A stretch of 64,000 bases of DNA from Sphingopyxis sp. (GTDB taxonomy: Bacteria > Pseudomonadota > Alphaproteobacteria > Sphingomonadales > Sphingomonadaceae), in assembly GCA_013823985.1 (NCBI GenBank), contig PNNB01000071.1:1-64000 (forward strand), given 5' to 3'. Position numbers and translations under genes: made by a program. Positions 8,256 through 16,854 of this stretch are shown piece by piece (position 1 is the stretch's first letter; every line of letters begins with the position of its first letter). Under the pieces are notes generated by a model. The model was not told the DNA's origin. It ran no database searches and saw nothing but the letters and a program-made list of their open reading frames with translations.

Positions 8256-9830
8256 GTGCGCGGGCTTGTTGCCCTTTTCCTGGCGTTGGCCGCAACTCCT
8301 GTCGCGGCACAGACGCCCGTGGTTTCAGAACAGCCCGAGGCCGTCTCGCTTACCGTTTACCGTGGGGAGAAATATGGGGTGCAGTCAATTGATCCCAAAT
8401 GGCCCACAGGTTACGCCCTTGTGACGGAAACGCGCACGCTGACCATTCCTGCGGGGGAAAGCGTGATACGCTTTGAAGGTGTCGCCGAAGGGATGTTCCC
8501 CGAAAGCGCCATCGTGACCGGCCTTCCCAATGGCGTCAAAGAAAAGAACCGTGATGCACGGCTGCTGTCGCCCTTAGGTCTGGTTGATGCTTATCTGAAG
8601 CGGCAAGTAACGATTACCCGCACCGATCGCGCGACTGGTAAAACACGGGAATATCCCGCGATGATCACGTCCGCGCCGGGTGGAGCGGTTATTCTGCAAA
8701 CGGGCGATGGTTATGAAGCCTTGCATTGCACGGGATTGCCGGAGCGGATGGCATTTGCACAAGTTCCGGCCAACCTGTCGGCCAAACCCACCCTTTCGGT
8801 CGTGACGCAAAGCGACAAACCGGTGACGGCCAAAGTTACTTTGACGTACATGGCCGCCGGTTTCGATTGGGAAGCCAATTATATCGCGCAAGTACAGGAC
8901 CGCGGCGCAGACGGCAAAGGCAAGGTAGACTTGTTCGCTTGGCTGACCCTTGCCAATGGCGGAAATCAGAGTTTCAACAATGCCAATACAATGGCCATCG
9001 CGGGCAAACCGAACCGTGAAAATAGGGGTCCTCAAGTCAGACCGACAGGTGGCGGCTTAGCGCTGAAATGTTGGCCGAACCAACGCACCCACGAAGTACC
9101 GTATAATTTGGGATATATTCCCGCTTCTCCGCCTCCTCCGCCCGCGCCTGCGCCTGCTGCATATATGGACGAAGAAGGCGACAACATCGTTGTGACTGCC
9201 CAACGTATGCGGAGTGAATCCTTGGCCTCTTACTCTCCCGTCGCAGTCGTGGTGGCGGAGCAGGAGAATTTAGGCGACCTCAAGCTCTATCGCATTCCTG
9301 AACCTGTAACCGTCAACGCAAAGGGGCAGAAGCAAGTCGCGATGCTGGTGAAGCCCGGGGCGGCGTTTACGCATCACTATTCTGCATCCGTCGACAATTA
9401 CGGCGCGCAGAGCGAACCCATGACGTTGACGCTGCGCGGCAAAAACACGACGGACAAAGGACTTGGGCTTCCGATGCCGCAAGGTCAGGTCATGGTATTT
9501 GAAAACAGCGAATATGGCCCCCTGCTCACCGGAGAGACAACGCTCAAGGACCGTGCAGTCGGAGAAGATGTGGAGATGGCTGTCGGCACCTCGGTGGATG
9601 TGCGCATGAAAGTAACTCCCCTGTCCGAAAAGGCGAACAATTCGCGGTGGGAGATCAAGGTCACAAATGCCCGCAATACGCCCGTCAACATTGAAGTAGA
9701 GATACCTTACGAGCTGCGCGGAAAATCGAAAGCCGTCACCAAAATCAACGGGGTCCCCACTTGGAAAACGACGGTCGCCGGAAATGACAGCGCAACGCTA
9801 TCGTACGACATTAAGCTGGAACGAGATTAG
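8256..9830 (+). CDS. DUF4139-domain exported protein with TonB-plug-like insert, 524 aa
   Basis: It is a paralogue of the preceding gene: signal peptide to about residue 19, LTYMAAGFDWEANYIAQV mid-protein, and RWEIKVTNARNTPVNIEVE near the end. An extra segment at about residues 288-345 starts with a Pro/Ala tract and reads GDNIVVTAQRM, then SPVAVVVAEQENLGDLKLY. This strongly resembles the TonB box and first plug strands of sphingomonad TonB-dependent receptors. The first gene lacks this insert. GTG start, 4 nt after the previous stop. It overlaps the convergent thioesterase gene by 4 nt. Function unknown. Confidence 0.8.
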   Translation: MRGLVALFLALAATPVAAQTPVVSEQPEAVSLTVYRGEKYGVQSIDPKWPTGYALVTETRTLTIPAGESVIRFEGVAEGMFPESAIVTGLPNGVKEKNRDARLLSPLGLVDAYLKRQVTITRTDRATGKTREYPAMITSAPGGAVILQTGDGYEALHCTGLPERMAFAQVPANLSAKPTLSVVTQSDKPVTAKVTLTYMAAGFDWEANYIAQVQDRGADGKGKVDLFAWLTLANGGNQSFNNANTMAIAGKPNRENRGPQVRPTGGGLALKCWPNQRTHEVPYNLGYIPASPPPPPAPAPAAYMDEEGDNIVVTAQRMRSESLASYSPVAVVVAEQENLGDLKLYRIPEPVTVNAKGQKQVAMLVKPGAAFTHHYSASVDNYGAQSEPMTLTLRGKNTTDKGLGLPMPQGQVMVFENSEYGPLLTGETTLKDRAVGEDVEMAVGTSVDVRMKVTPLSEKANNSRWEIKVTNARNTPVNIEVEIPYELRGKSKAVTKINGVPTWKTTVAGNDSATLSYDIKLERD

Positions 9831-10222
9831 CTTTCGGGCAGTGGTCGCGGCTTGTGTTGTTCGTCCAGAGCAACAAAGGTGAACAGGCCTTCGGTCACTT
9901 TGACCTCTTGCTGTCCCCGCTCTCGCGTTGCGATGACTTCGATGCGAATACCCATAGACGTCCGGCCGCGCCGTTCCAGAGTGGCGTATACCGAGATGAT
10001 ATCGCGCAGCAGGATCGGTGCAATAAACTCCATCTTTTCAATGGCTACTGTCGCGCAGGCGCCTTGCGAAACACGGCCAGCAACAATCCCCCCGGCCTGA
10101 TCCATGACGCCCAGCACCCAGCCACCAAAAATATGCCCGTTGGCATTGATATCGCTTGGCCCCGGGATAACGCGTAAAATAGGATCCGTCCGCTTGGGAA
10201 GATTACGGATAGTGTCGCTCAT
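9827..10222 (-). CDS. Acyl-CoA thioesterase, hotdog fold (YciA-like)
   Basis: This single-hotdog-domain protein of 131 aa carries the YciA/acyl-CoA thioester hydrolase pattern: DINANGHIFGGWVLGVMDQAG, with the catalytic Asp after GHIFGGW, then ATVAIEKMEFIAPI and GRTSMGIRIEV. These enzymes hydrolyse acyl-CoA thioesters in the cytoplasm. It is the second gene of a minus-strand pair; its ATG overlaps the stop of the small membrane protein upstream (ATGA). Confidence 0.88.
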   Translation of the reverse strand: MSDTIRNLPKRTDPILRVIPGPSDINANGHIFGGWVLGVMDQAGGIVAGRVSQGACATVAIEKMEFIAPILLRDIISVYATLERRGRTSMGIRIEVIATRERGQQEVKVTEGLFTFVALDEQHKPRPLPES

Positions 10223-10512
10223 CGATCGGCTTCGTCTTTAAAAATGTCTTCGATAGATTCATCATGCCCTGTCCCGCTGGACAGAAATACCAGTCCCATT
10301 AGGGCAGCGGTCAACATCATGGCGCCAATGATCGCACCCGCTGTCGCAATGAAAAAATGGATGGATACCATGCCATTATTCCACCAGAAACTGCCCAGCA
10401 CAGCCACTGTCACCGTAACCGTGAACAACAGCATCCACCGCATAAGGCGCCAATAACGCTGCCACGCAAAGCTGGCATATTCGGGATCGTCGAGGCGGGA
10501 TGGTTGGGTCAT
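10219..10512 (-). CDS. Small inner-membrane protein, 97 aa
   Basis: There are two hydrophobic helices, at about residues 25-42 and 52-78, with a short polar loop, plus an acidic C-terminal tail (HDESIEDIFKDEADR). I recognise no named domain, but small two-helix proteins of this form are common before thioesterase genes in sphingomonads (from memory, unverified). The ATG at 10512 fits; the frame continues upstream to 11028 only as the shadow of the CBS gene. It is coupled to the thioesterase by ATGA. Confidence 0.7.
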   Translation of the reverse strand: MTQPSRLDDPEYASFAWQRYWRLMRWMLLFTVTVTVAVLGSFWWNNGMVSIHFFIATAGAIIGAMMLTAALMGLVFLSSGTGHDESIEDIFKDEADR

Positions 10513-10575
10513 AGCTTGATAAGGCCGCCTTATGCTATAAGTTCCCCTTGGAGCAAGGATATAGGGAGAGAGTCG

Positions 10576-11004
10576 ATGACTATTTCTGAAATATTGGCGA
10601 ACAATCAGCATAGCGTATTCACAGCGCACCCGAACGAAAGTGTCGGGGAGGTGGTTACCCGCTTGGCCGAGCACCGCATCGGTGCCTTGCCAGTGGTCGA
10701 CGGGGCAGAAGTGGTTGGCATATTTTCGGAGCGCGATATCGTCTACGGCATAGCGAAACATGGCGCGGCGTTCCTTGCGAAAACCGTCCGCGAGACGATG
10801 ACGGCGCCGGCCATTACGGTGTCGGGCGAAACGGCAATCATGTCTGGACTTTCCCTCATGACAAAACGGCGGATTCGGCACCTTCCGGTCGTCGAGGATG
10901 GCAACTTGTCCGGCTTTGTTTCCATCGGCGATTTGGTCAAGCACCGCATCGAAAAGATTGAGGCGGAAGCCGCCGCAATGCGTGATTATATCCAGATGGC
11001 TTAG
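10576..11004 (+). CDS. CBS-domain pair protein, 142 aa
   Basis: Two tandem CBS motifs fill the whole protein: about residues 10-65 (VGEVVTRLAEHRIGALPVVDG) and 75-130 (IMSGLSLMTKRRIRHLPVVEDG). Stand-alone CBS pairs bind adenine nucleotides and act as energy or redox sensors, usually regulating a partner enzyme; the partner is unknown here. The ATG at 10576 follows GGGAGAG. An upstream in-frame extension to 10357 is the shadow of the membrane-protein gene. Confidence 0.9.
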   Translation: MTISEILANNQHSVFTAHPNESVGEVVTRLAEHRIGALPVVDGAEVVGIFSERDIVYGIAKHGAAFLAKTVRETMTAPAITVSGETAIMSGLSLMTKRRIRHLPVVEDGNLSGFVSIGDLVKHRIEKIEAEAAAMRDYIQMA

Positions 11005-11087
11005 CGGAGAAAATCTTCGAATTTTCATCGGGTAACGTTGATTTTACAGTTAAGGGGAAATTTACGCTGATGCGATAACCGTCAGGG

Positions 11088-12782
11088 ATGCAGGCTGCGC
11101 GCATCTCTTTTCTAAAACCCCTATTGGCTGCGCTTGCCTTGCTGCTGTCGTTCGCCACGGGCCCGACGCAAGCGTTCGCAAAAAGCATTCCGCTGGATAG
11201 CTGCACAGTTGCAGCGCTGGCCACCGACACCGTTGCAGGGGTGCTCTCAAAGCCTCAGGCTTTTGCATGCGGCGACACGCAAAACCAGCTTTCGCCCGGT
11301 GATTACTGGGTCAAAATGCAGGCACCCGACGCAGCACCGGGCGATGGTCGCAACCTCATCTTTCGCACCGCAAGCCTCTGGGACGAAGGGTTTGAGCTTT
11401 GGGCCATTCACAAAGACGGTCACATCGAACATTACCAGCCCTTTGAAAAGCAAGCGATCAGCCCCATGCGGCTGGGTGCGACAACCGTGGTGCCGCTGCG
11501 CAATTATGAGGCGCCGATCAGCATGTTTCTGGCGAAAGTTGAGGACAGTGGCGCCGTGCGGGGCGTGATGCTGCAATCTCAACTGAGTACAAGCGAGTCC
11601 GCAATCACCTTTGAAATGATCATGGGCGTATTTTACGCAGGCTTTGCCGGCGTCCTAATAGCCCTGCTGGTGTACAATATTGCGCTATGGCGCGCGATGC
11701 GTGAGCCCTTTTTGCTCGCTTACTGCGCGATGATTATCACGACTTTGTCTTATGGTCTTTTTACCTCGGGCGCGCTTCACTATTTTGTTGGCGGCCTGTC
11801 AGGTCCCGACCGCTTGCGCACGACGATCCCGCTCTTGGCATATAGCGCGAGCACGGCTTTGATCTTCATCCGCTTCTTCTTTGCCAACACCGAAATTCCG
11901 TCATGGCTGGCAAAGACGACCTATCTCCAGGCATCGGCTATGGCTGCGTTTGCGACGATTTATGCGATCCTGGCTCCATGGCAAATCAAGACGCTGGATA
12001 CGATCTACGTCTACAGTTTTACACCCGTCCCGGTCATTTTCGGGATTTATGTCTGGAAAGCATGGAAGAGCAGCGACCGATTCCTCGGCTACTTCCTGTT
12101 GGGGTGGAGTGGTGTCGCGATATCGACTTTGATGCGGATGTTCCACGCATTCGATATTCTGCCGTACCATATATTAATCGAAAACAGCACGTTGTTTGGA
12201 CTAGCATTCGAAGCGTTGGTTAGTTCGCTCGCGATCGGTTACCGTGTTCGCTTACTCGCACAGGCACGGGACCGTGCGGAAATAGCCGAAGCGCACGCAA
12301 TGGCCATTGCCGATACCGATCCTTTGACCGGATTGCTGAACCGCCGCGCATTTTTGCGGGCTTTGCTTGAACGGCAAAGCCACTGGACTTTGGTTCTGCT
12401 CGATGTTGATCATTTCAAGCGGGTGAACGACAGCCTTGGTCATGCCGGCGGAGACGAGGCGTTGGCGCTTATTTCCAACACGCTGCAGGATGTGGCACCG
12501 CAGGGCGCTCTTGTCGCCCGCTTGGGCGGCGAGGAATTTGCTATTGCCTATCGCGGAAATCTGCTGCTGCTTGAACCTGAAGACTTGTTGGCGTCGGTCC
12601 GGCAAATCAACTTGCCCCAAGGTTACCGCATAACGGCAAGCATCGGGATCGCCAACCGCATCGTGGCGTCGGAAGACGACTGGAAAATATTATACCGTGC
12701 CGCCGACATGGCGCTGTATCGAGCCAAGACCGGCGGACGTGACCGCTTCATCCTGATCCGGCCGCAAACCGCGGCCGCGTGA
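11088..12782 (+). CDS. Membrane diguanylate cyclase with 7TMR-DISM sensor, 564 aa
   Basis: A signal peptide (1-31) is followed by an extracytoplasmic 7TMR-DISM-type sensor domain (about 35-175), seven hydrophobic helices (about 185-390), a short linker and a GGDEF domain (about 405-560). The active-site motif is intact as GGEEF near residue 480, so it should make cyclic di-GMP from GTP. The RxxD inhibitory site normally five residues before GGEEF is absent, so product feedback is probably lost. The ligand of the sensor is unknown. It stands alone. Confidence 0.9.
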   Translation: MQAARISFLKPLLAALALLLSFATGPTQAFAKSIPLDSCTVAALATDTVAGVLSKPQAFACGDTQNQLSPGDYWVKMQAPDAAPGDGRNLIFRTASLWDEGFELWAIHKDGHIEHYQPFEKQAISPMRLGATTVVPLRNYEAPISMFLAKVEDSGAVRGVMLQSQLSTSESAITFEMIMGVFYAGFAGVLIALLVYNIALWRAMREPFLLAYCAMIITTLSYGLFTSGALHYFVGGLSGPDRLRTTIPLLAYSASTALIFIRFFFANTEIPSWLAKTTYLQASAMAAFATIYAILAPWQIKTLDTIYVYSFTPVPVIFGIYVWKAWKSSDRFLGYFLLGWSGVAISTLMRMFHAFDILPYHILIENSTLFGLAFEALVSSLAIGYRVRLLAQARDRAEIAEAHAMAIADTDPLTGLLNRRAFLRALLERQSHWTLVLLDVDHFKRVNDSLGHAGGDEALALISNTLQDVAPQGALVARLGGEEFAIAYRGNLLLLEPEDLLASVRQINLPQGYRITASIGIANRIVASEDDWKILYRAADMALYRAKTGGRDRFILIRPQTAAA

Positions 12783-12804
12783 CCGATCCGCTTTTTGGAA
12801 ACCC

Positions 12805-13533
12805 TTAGCCGCCGGTAGCCTTCGTTGCAGGAGGCGTTGTGACCGTCTGCTGCGGCAATGGTGCGAAGACCGGCTTGGGTGCGTATTTCATATTCCAGTC
12901 CGCCAGATCACGCTCATATTTGGCATAGGCATCGAAGAAGCGGATGAAAATGCCATCAATGTCGGTCAAGCCGCCCATGGCATATTCCGGCAGTGCCGTC
13001 ACCGGAACGGAATTAACCTCGACCAACTTTCGCAGCGCGGTATCGCAATATTCGGACCGGACAGGTGGAAGAGCGAAATAATTATAGAGATCGGTCAATT
13101 TCGTATCGCGAACGCGAAGGCCGTTTTGACCAGGATAACGTGCAACATATTCACGGTCGACGGTCTTGCTGCTCTTGGAAAGCTGGACCTTATGCGTGAC
13201 AATGAACTTGTTATATTGCGTCGCGATTTGTCCCCAGACAGGACCCTGGCAGTTCAATGCCGCCACGTTCAGGGCCGCCCGGAAATGCCAGATTTGTTCA
13301 TCACGGCTGAGCCCCCGGTTGGGTGTGACCCTGACACCATCTACGCCAATTGCAGGGATTTTCATGGACGCGGCAGCGCCACCCGGTGGAAGCGGCATGA
13401 CGGGTGGTGGAGGGGGCGGAATATAAACAGGTGGAGGTGGCGCAACGACGACCGGTTTTGGCGCAGGCGCACAAGCCGATATCGCGGTCACCGTAAAAAT
13501 GATTGCTGCCACATTTTTATAACCGCGACGCAT
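12805..13533 (-). CDS. Proline-rich lipoprotein of unknown function, 242 aa
   Basis: The lipobox AISAC around residue 21 is followed by a Pro-rich segment with a run of prolines near residue 40, likely a wall-spanning spacer. The rest is a soluble domain with no motif I recognise; a conserved-looking Cys occurs in LNVAALNCQGP. The ATG at 13533 has a strong GGAGGG ribosome site; the longer frame to 13566 is less likely. Probably outer-membrane or periplasmic. Confidence 0.7.
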   Translation of the reverse strand: MRRGYKNVAAIIFTVTAISACAPAPKPVVVAPPPPVYIPPPPPPVMPLPPGGAAASMKIPAIGVDGVRVTPNRGLSRDEQIWHFRAALNVAALNCQGPVWGQIATQYNKFIVTHKVQLSKSSKTVDREYVARYPGQNGLRVRDTKLTDLYNYFALPPVRSEYCDTALRKLVEVNSVPVTALPEYAMGGLTDIDGIFIRFFDAYAKYERDLADWNMKYAPKPVFAPLPQQTVTTPPATKATGG

Positions 13534-13614
13534 TATTATCCCTCCAACCAAAGAGCATCTGTCCAACAGGATTTTTACCGCAAAGAAAAGTCTTCTTCGG
13601 TAAGCTGCATAAAG

Positions 13615-13653
13615 AAAATGGCCCAGCGGTTTCCCGCCGGGCCATTTTTATCG
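13615..13653 (-). terminator. Intrinsic terminator after the Bax-inhibitor gene, possibly bidirectional
   Basis: A 15-bp stem (13615-13629 with 13634-13648, one wobble) with a tetraloop, flanked by A and T runs. It lies 25 nt after the stop of the minus-strand gene at 13678. Confidence 0.75.
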
Positions 13654-13677
13654 CTTCTACCTTAACCGGAGGTGACT

Positions 13678-14421
13678 TTAGTCGCGGTTACCAAGGAAGC
13701 TGAGCAGGAACTGGAACATGTTGATGAAATCCAGATACAAGTTCAACGCGCCCATGATGGCGGCCTTCCCTACCATATCCGAGCCGCGGATCTGGAGGTA
13801 AATGCTCTTGATCGTTTGCGTATCATATGCGGTCAGACCTGCGAAAAGCAGCACGCCAACCGAGCTGATTACCCAATGCATCGTATCGGACTGCAGCCAG
13901 ATGTTCGCAATCGAGGCCACGATAAGTCCAACCAGACCCATGATCAGGAAGGTTCCCATCCCGCTCAGGTCCTTCTTGGTCGTATAACCCCAAAGGCTGA
14001 GACCAGCGAAGGCGGCGGCGGTTGCAAAGAATGTCTGTGCAATAGATTCACCGGTGAACATCATAAAGATGCGCGACATCGAAAGGCCCATAAGGACCGC
14101 GAACGCCCAGAACATTGCCTGCAGCGCGGGGGTCGAAAGGCGATTTTGGCCGAAGCTCATGATCATCACGACCGCCAAAGGCGACAAAATGATGACCCAG
14201 CTCAGAAGGCTCGGGTTGAGCATCAAATTCTGTGCGAGTTCGGTCTGCGCAAACAGCATCGCAACGATACCTGTCAACAGGACGCCGGACGCCATATAGT
14301 TGTAAACCTTCAGCATGTGCGCGCGAAGGCCGGCATCGATCGCGACATCGCCAGCGCTCGTGCCTACACCTGCAAGACTTGACTGGGTCCCGGTTACCCG
14401 TGGATCGGACCACTGTGCCAT
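13678..14421 (-). CDS. Bax inhibitor-1/YccA family membrane protein, 247 aa
   Basis: After a polar N-terminus of about 35 residues come seven hydrophobic helices typical of the BI-1/TMBIM family, with LMLNPSLLSWVIILSPLAVV, a GLSMSRIFMMFTG loop and the closing ALNLYLDFINMFQFLLSFLGNRD, which matches the family's C-terminal signature. Bacterial members are inner-membrane proteins linked to ion leak and FtsH control, with roles not settled. It is transcribed alone, with a terminator behind it. Confidence 0.92.
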   Translation of the reverse strand: MAQWSDPRVTGTQSSLAGVGTSAGDVAIDAGLRAHMLKVYNYMASGVLLTGIVAMLFAQTELAQNLMLNPSLLSWVIILSPLAVVMIMSFGQNRLSTPALQAMFWAFAVLMGLSMSRIFMMFTGESIAQTFFATAAAFAGLSLWGYTTKKDLSGMGTFLIMGLVGLIVASIANIWLQSDTMHWVISSVGVLLFAGLTAYDTQTIKSIYLQIRGSDMVGKAAIMGALNLYLDFINMFQFLLSFLGNRD

Positions 14422-14569
14422 GACTTATTTCTCCTCAAAACACGGCACCATAGCCGCATGGACGTAATATTGGAGGGAATCGCTCCAATTTCAAGCAAAA
14501 CACGACACAGCCGTAACGGATTTTGCAGTTCACCAGATTGGCGGACGATTAATTATCCCGAATCCCGCC

Positions 14570-15055
14570 CTATTGTTCCAGCTTTTGCAGAAAATGTTCC
14601 GTTGCGGACTGCACTTGCGCCCAACAGATTTCAAAATCTGCAGGGGTCCCATAATAGGGATCGGCAACAGATCGCCCCTCTGCACCGGGCGAATAGTCGA
14701 GCAAAAGAGACAGATGGGCGCCGGATCCTTCCGGCATCATTTGTTCCAGATTTCGTAAATTGGAGGAGTCCATCGCCAGTATGAAATCAAATTCATAGAA
14801 ATCGGCTTCACAGACCTGTCGGGCGCGCAGATCGCGTATGTCGACCTCACCATGACTAAGCGCAACGGCGCAGGCCCTCGGATCCGGCGCGCTCCCTATA
14901 TGCCAGTCCCCAGTGCCCGCGGAATCGACATTGATCGCAAATCCGCTCCTCGCCGCCGCCTTGCGCAAGGCAGCTTCTGCGAGCGGAGATCGGCAGATAT
15001 TGCCAAGACACACCATTAACACCGACGGCGCCGAGTTCATTTTGCTGCTGTTCAT
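14570..15055 (-). CDS. Low-molecular-weight protein-tyrosine phosphatase
   Basis: The P-loop CLGNICRSPLAE near residue 16 has the CX5R catalytic signature, and the general acid loop DPYYG lies near residue 133. These identify a cytoplasmic low-molecular-weight phosphotyrosine phosphatase, and the length of 161 aa is normal. Two in-frame Met codons near the start (residues 1 and 6) make the exact start uncertain by 15 nt. The substrate is unknown. It is divergent from the transporter gene to its right. Confidence 0.93.
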   Translation of the reverse strand: MNSSKMNSAPSVLMVCLGNICRSPLAEAALRKAAARSGFAINVDSAGTGDWHIGSAPDPRACAVALSHGEVDIRDLRARQVCEADFYEFDFILAMDSSNLRNLEQMMPEGSGAHLSLLLDYSPGAEGRSVADPYYGTPADFEICWAQVQSATEHFLQKLEQ

Positions 15056-15157
15056 TTTCGCTCCGCCAAGTTGAATAGTAATTCAGGTTGCGCCAAAAAC
15101 ATGTTCTGCTAGCCATGATGGCACGCGGCGACAACAGCCAAGAACAGGGAGACGGAT

Positions 15158-16774
15158 GTGAGTGAAACGGTCGAAGGCGCCAAAGAGAACGCTGGAACCG
15201 CGCCAGAAACAACCGTACGCGAAGCCACAGGATATAGCTGGTATGTTCTAACGGTTCTGGTCGTTGTCTATATTCTCAATTTTATAGACCGCCAGATCGT
15301 CAGCATATTAGCCGTCGATATCAAGGCCGATCTCGGGCTGACCGATTCCGATATGGGCTTTCTGGGCGGCGCGGCATTTGCTGTATTCTATGCCCTGTTC
15401 GGCATCCCGCTGGGCCGGCTTGCGGACAATTGGAACAGGGTTCGGCTGCTGTCGATTGGATTGGCCCTGTGGTCGCTTATGACCGCCCTTTCCGGCTTTG
15501 CCCGAAATCAGGTCGAATTGACCCTTGCGCGCATGGGTGTCGGCGTCGGCGAGGCAACAGCCAGTCCGACGGCCTATTCTCTAATCTCGGACTATTTCCC
15601 CAAACGGCAGCGCGCGACGGCATTGGCTATCTATTCTTCCGGTCTTTATATCGGCGGCGGTGTGTCCCTGTTCATCGGCGCGCTTATCGTCCAGGCTTGG
15701 AACAAGGCCTATCCCGGAGGCGGGCCGCTCAATCTTGTGGGCTGGCAGGCAGCATTTCTGGCGGTCGGTATTCCGGGAATATTAGTTGCCTTTTGGGTGT
15801 CCAGCCTGCGCGAACCCGTTCGTGGGGCCATGGACGGCCTCGCTGCGACCAGTCATGCCAACCCGTTCCGCGCGTTTTTTAGCGATCTTTCGATGATCGT
15901 GCCGCCTTTCACGCTGTATGGCGCGGCGCAACGTGGGCCGGTCGCACTCGCTATCAACCTGCTGACAGCAGCCGCCATCGCCGCATTCGCGGCGTGGATG
16001 ATACGGCTGACAGGTAATTTCCCACAATGGTCCGCTGTCGGCTTTGGCTATTATGCCGTGTTTTCCTGGGCATCCACATTGCGAGCAAAGGACCCGGCTA
16101 CCTTCCGGCTCATCTGGGGGACGCCGGCCTTCATCTGCACCACCCTCGGTTACGGGCTGGTATCGCTGGCCGCCTATGCCCTTTCGTTCTGGTCGGCACC
16201 TTATGCCGAAATCGTGCTCAAGCTGCCGAAGCAGGAACTTGCATTCATCCTTGGCGCCAATGGCGCATTGGCTGGTTTTCTTGGGGTTATCGTCGGGGGT
16301 CGGGTCGCCGACGGGCTCCGTGCAAAATACCCGGCAGGCCGCATTTTAGTCATTATCCTCGGCGTGGTCGGGCCAATCGTTCCGATCTGGATCGGTTACA
16401 CAACCGAAAGTTCCACGCTGTTTTACGGGATGAATTTCCTGGCCGGTATGTTGGGTGCAACCGCTCTCGGCGCCGCAGCGGCAACCACGCAGGATCTGGT
16501 CCTACCCCGCATGCGTGGCACAGCAACGGCAGCCTTCTTTCTAGGCACCACTCTCGTCGGGCTATCATTCGGACCATATATGGTCGGCCAGATTTCGGAT
16601 TTGGCAGGCACGATGGTTGACGGCAAGCTCGTCGGCAACCTGCGTGTAGGCATCTTGTCCTTGATCGCCGTCGCACCCGTGGCGCTGGTCTTGCTGATCT
16701 TTGCCTACCGCTTTGTTCCCAAAGCTGAAGCGACGATCGTCGAGCGTGCGCGCGATGCAGGGGAAGCGATTTAA
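15158..16774 (+). CDS. Major facilitator superfamily transporter (spinster-like), 538 aa
   Basis: There are twelve or more hydrophobic helices. The first carries ILNFIDRQIVSILAVDIKADL, followed by the loop motif GIPLGRLADNWNRVRLL, the MFS motif A, as in the spinster-like proton-driven group common in sphingomonads. A long middle insertion (about 215-310) separates the two halves and contains further hydrophobic stretches. GTG start after GGGAGACGG. The substrate cannot be told; the acyl-CoA dehydrogenase downstream hints at uptake of a fatty or aromatic acid, which is only inference. Confidence 0.88.
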   Translation: MSETVEGAKENAGTAPETTVREATGYSWYVLTVLVVVYILNFIDRQIVSILAVDIKADLGLTDSDMGFLGGAAFAVFYALFGIPLGRLADNWNRVRLLSIGLALWSLMTALSGFARNQVELTLARMGVGVGEATASPTAYSLISDYFPKRQRATALAIYSSGLYIGGGVSLFIGALIVQAWNKAYPGGGPLNLVGWQAAFLAVGIPGILVAFWVSSLREPVRGAMDGLAATSHANPFRAFFSDLSMIVPPFTLYGAAQRGPVALAINLLTAAAIAAFAAWMIRLTGNFPQWSAVGFGYYAVFSWASTLRAKDPATFRLIWGTPAFICTTLGYGLVSLAAYALSFWSAPYAEIVLKLPKQELAFILGANGALAGFLGVIVGGRVADGLRAKYPAGRILVIILGVVGPIVPIWIGYTTESSTLFYGMNFLAGMLGATALGAAAATTQDLVLPRMRGTATAAFFLGTTLVGLSFGPYMVGQISDLAGTMVDGKLVGNLRVGILSLIAVAPVALVLLIFAYRFVPKAEATIVERARDAGEAI

Positions 16775-16854
16775 TCGGCTGATTAAATTCTGCTTGACCC
16801 TAACGTAAACTTGGTGTCTCTAGATGGTATCAACGATATCATTTGGAGAGTCCC

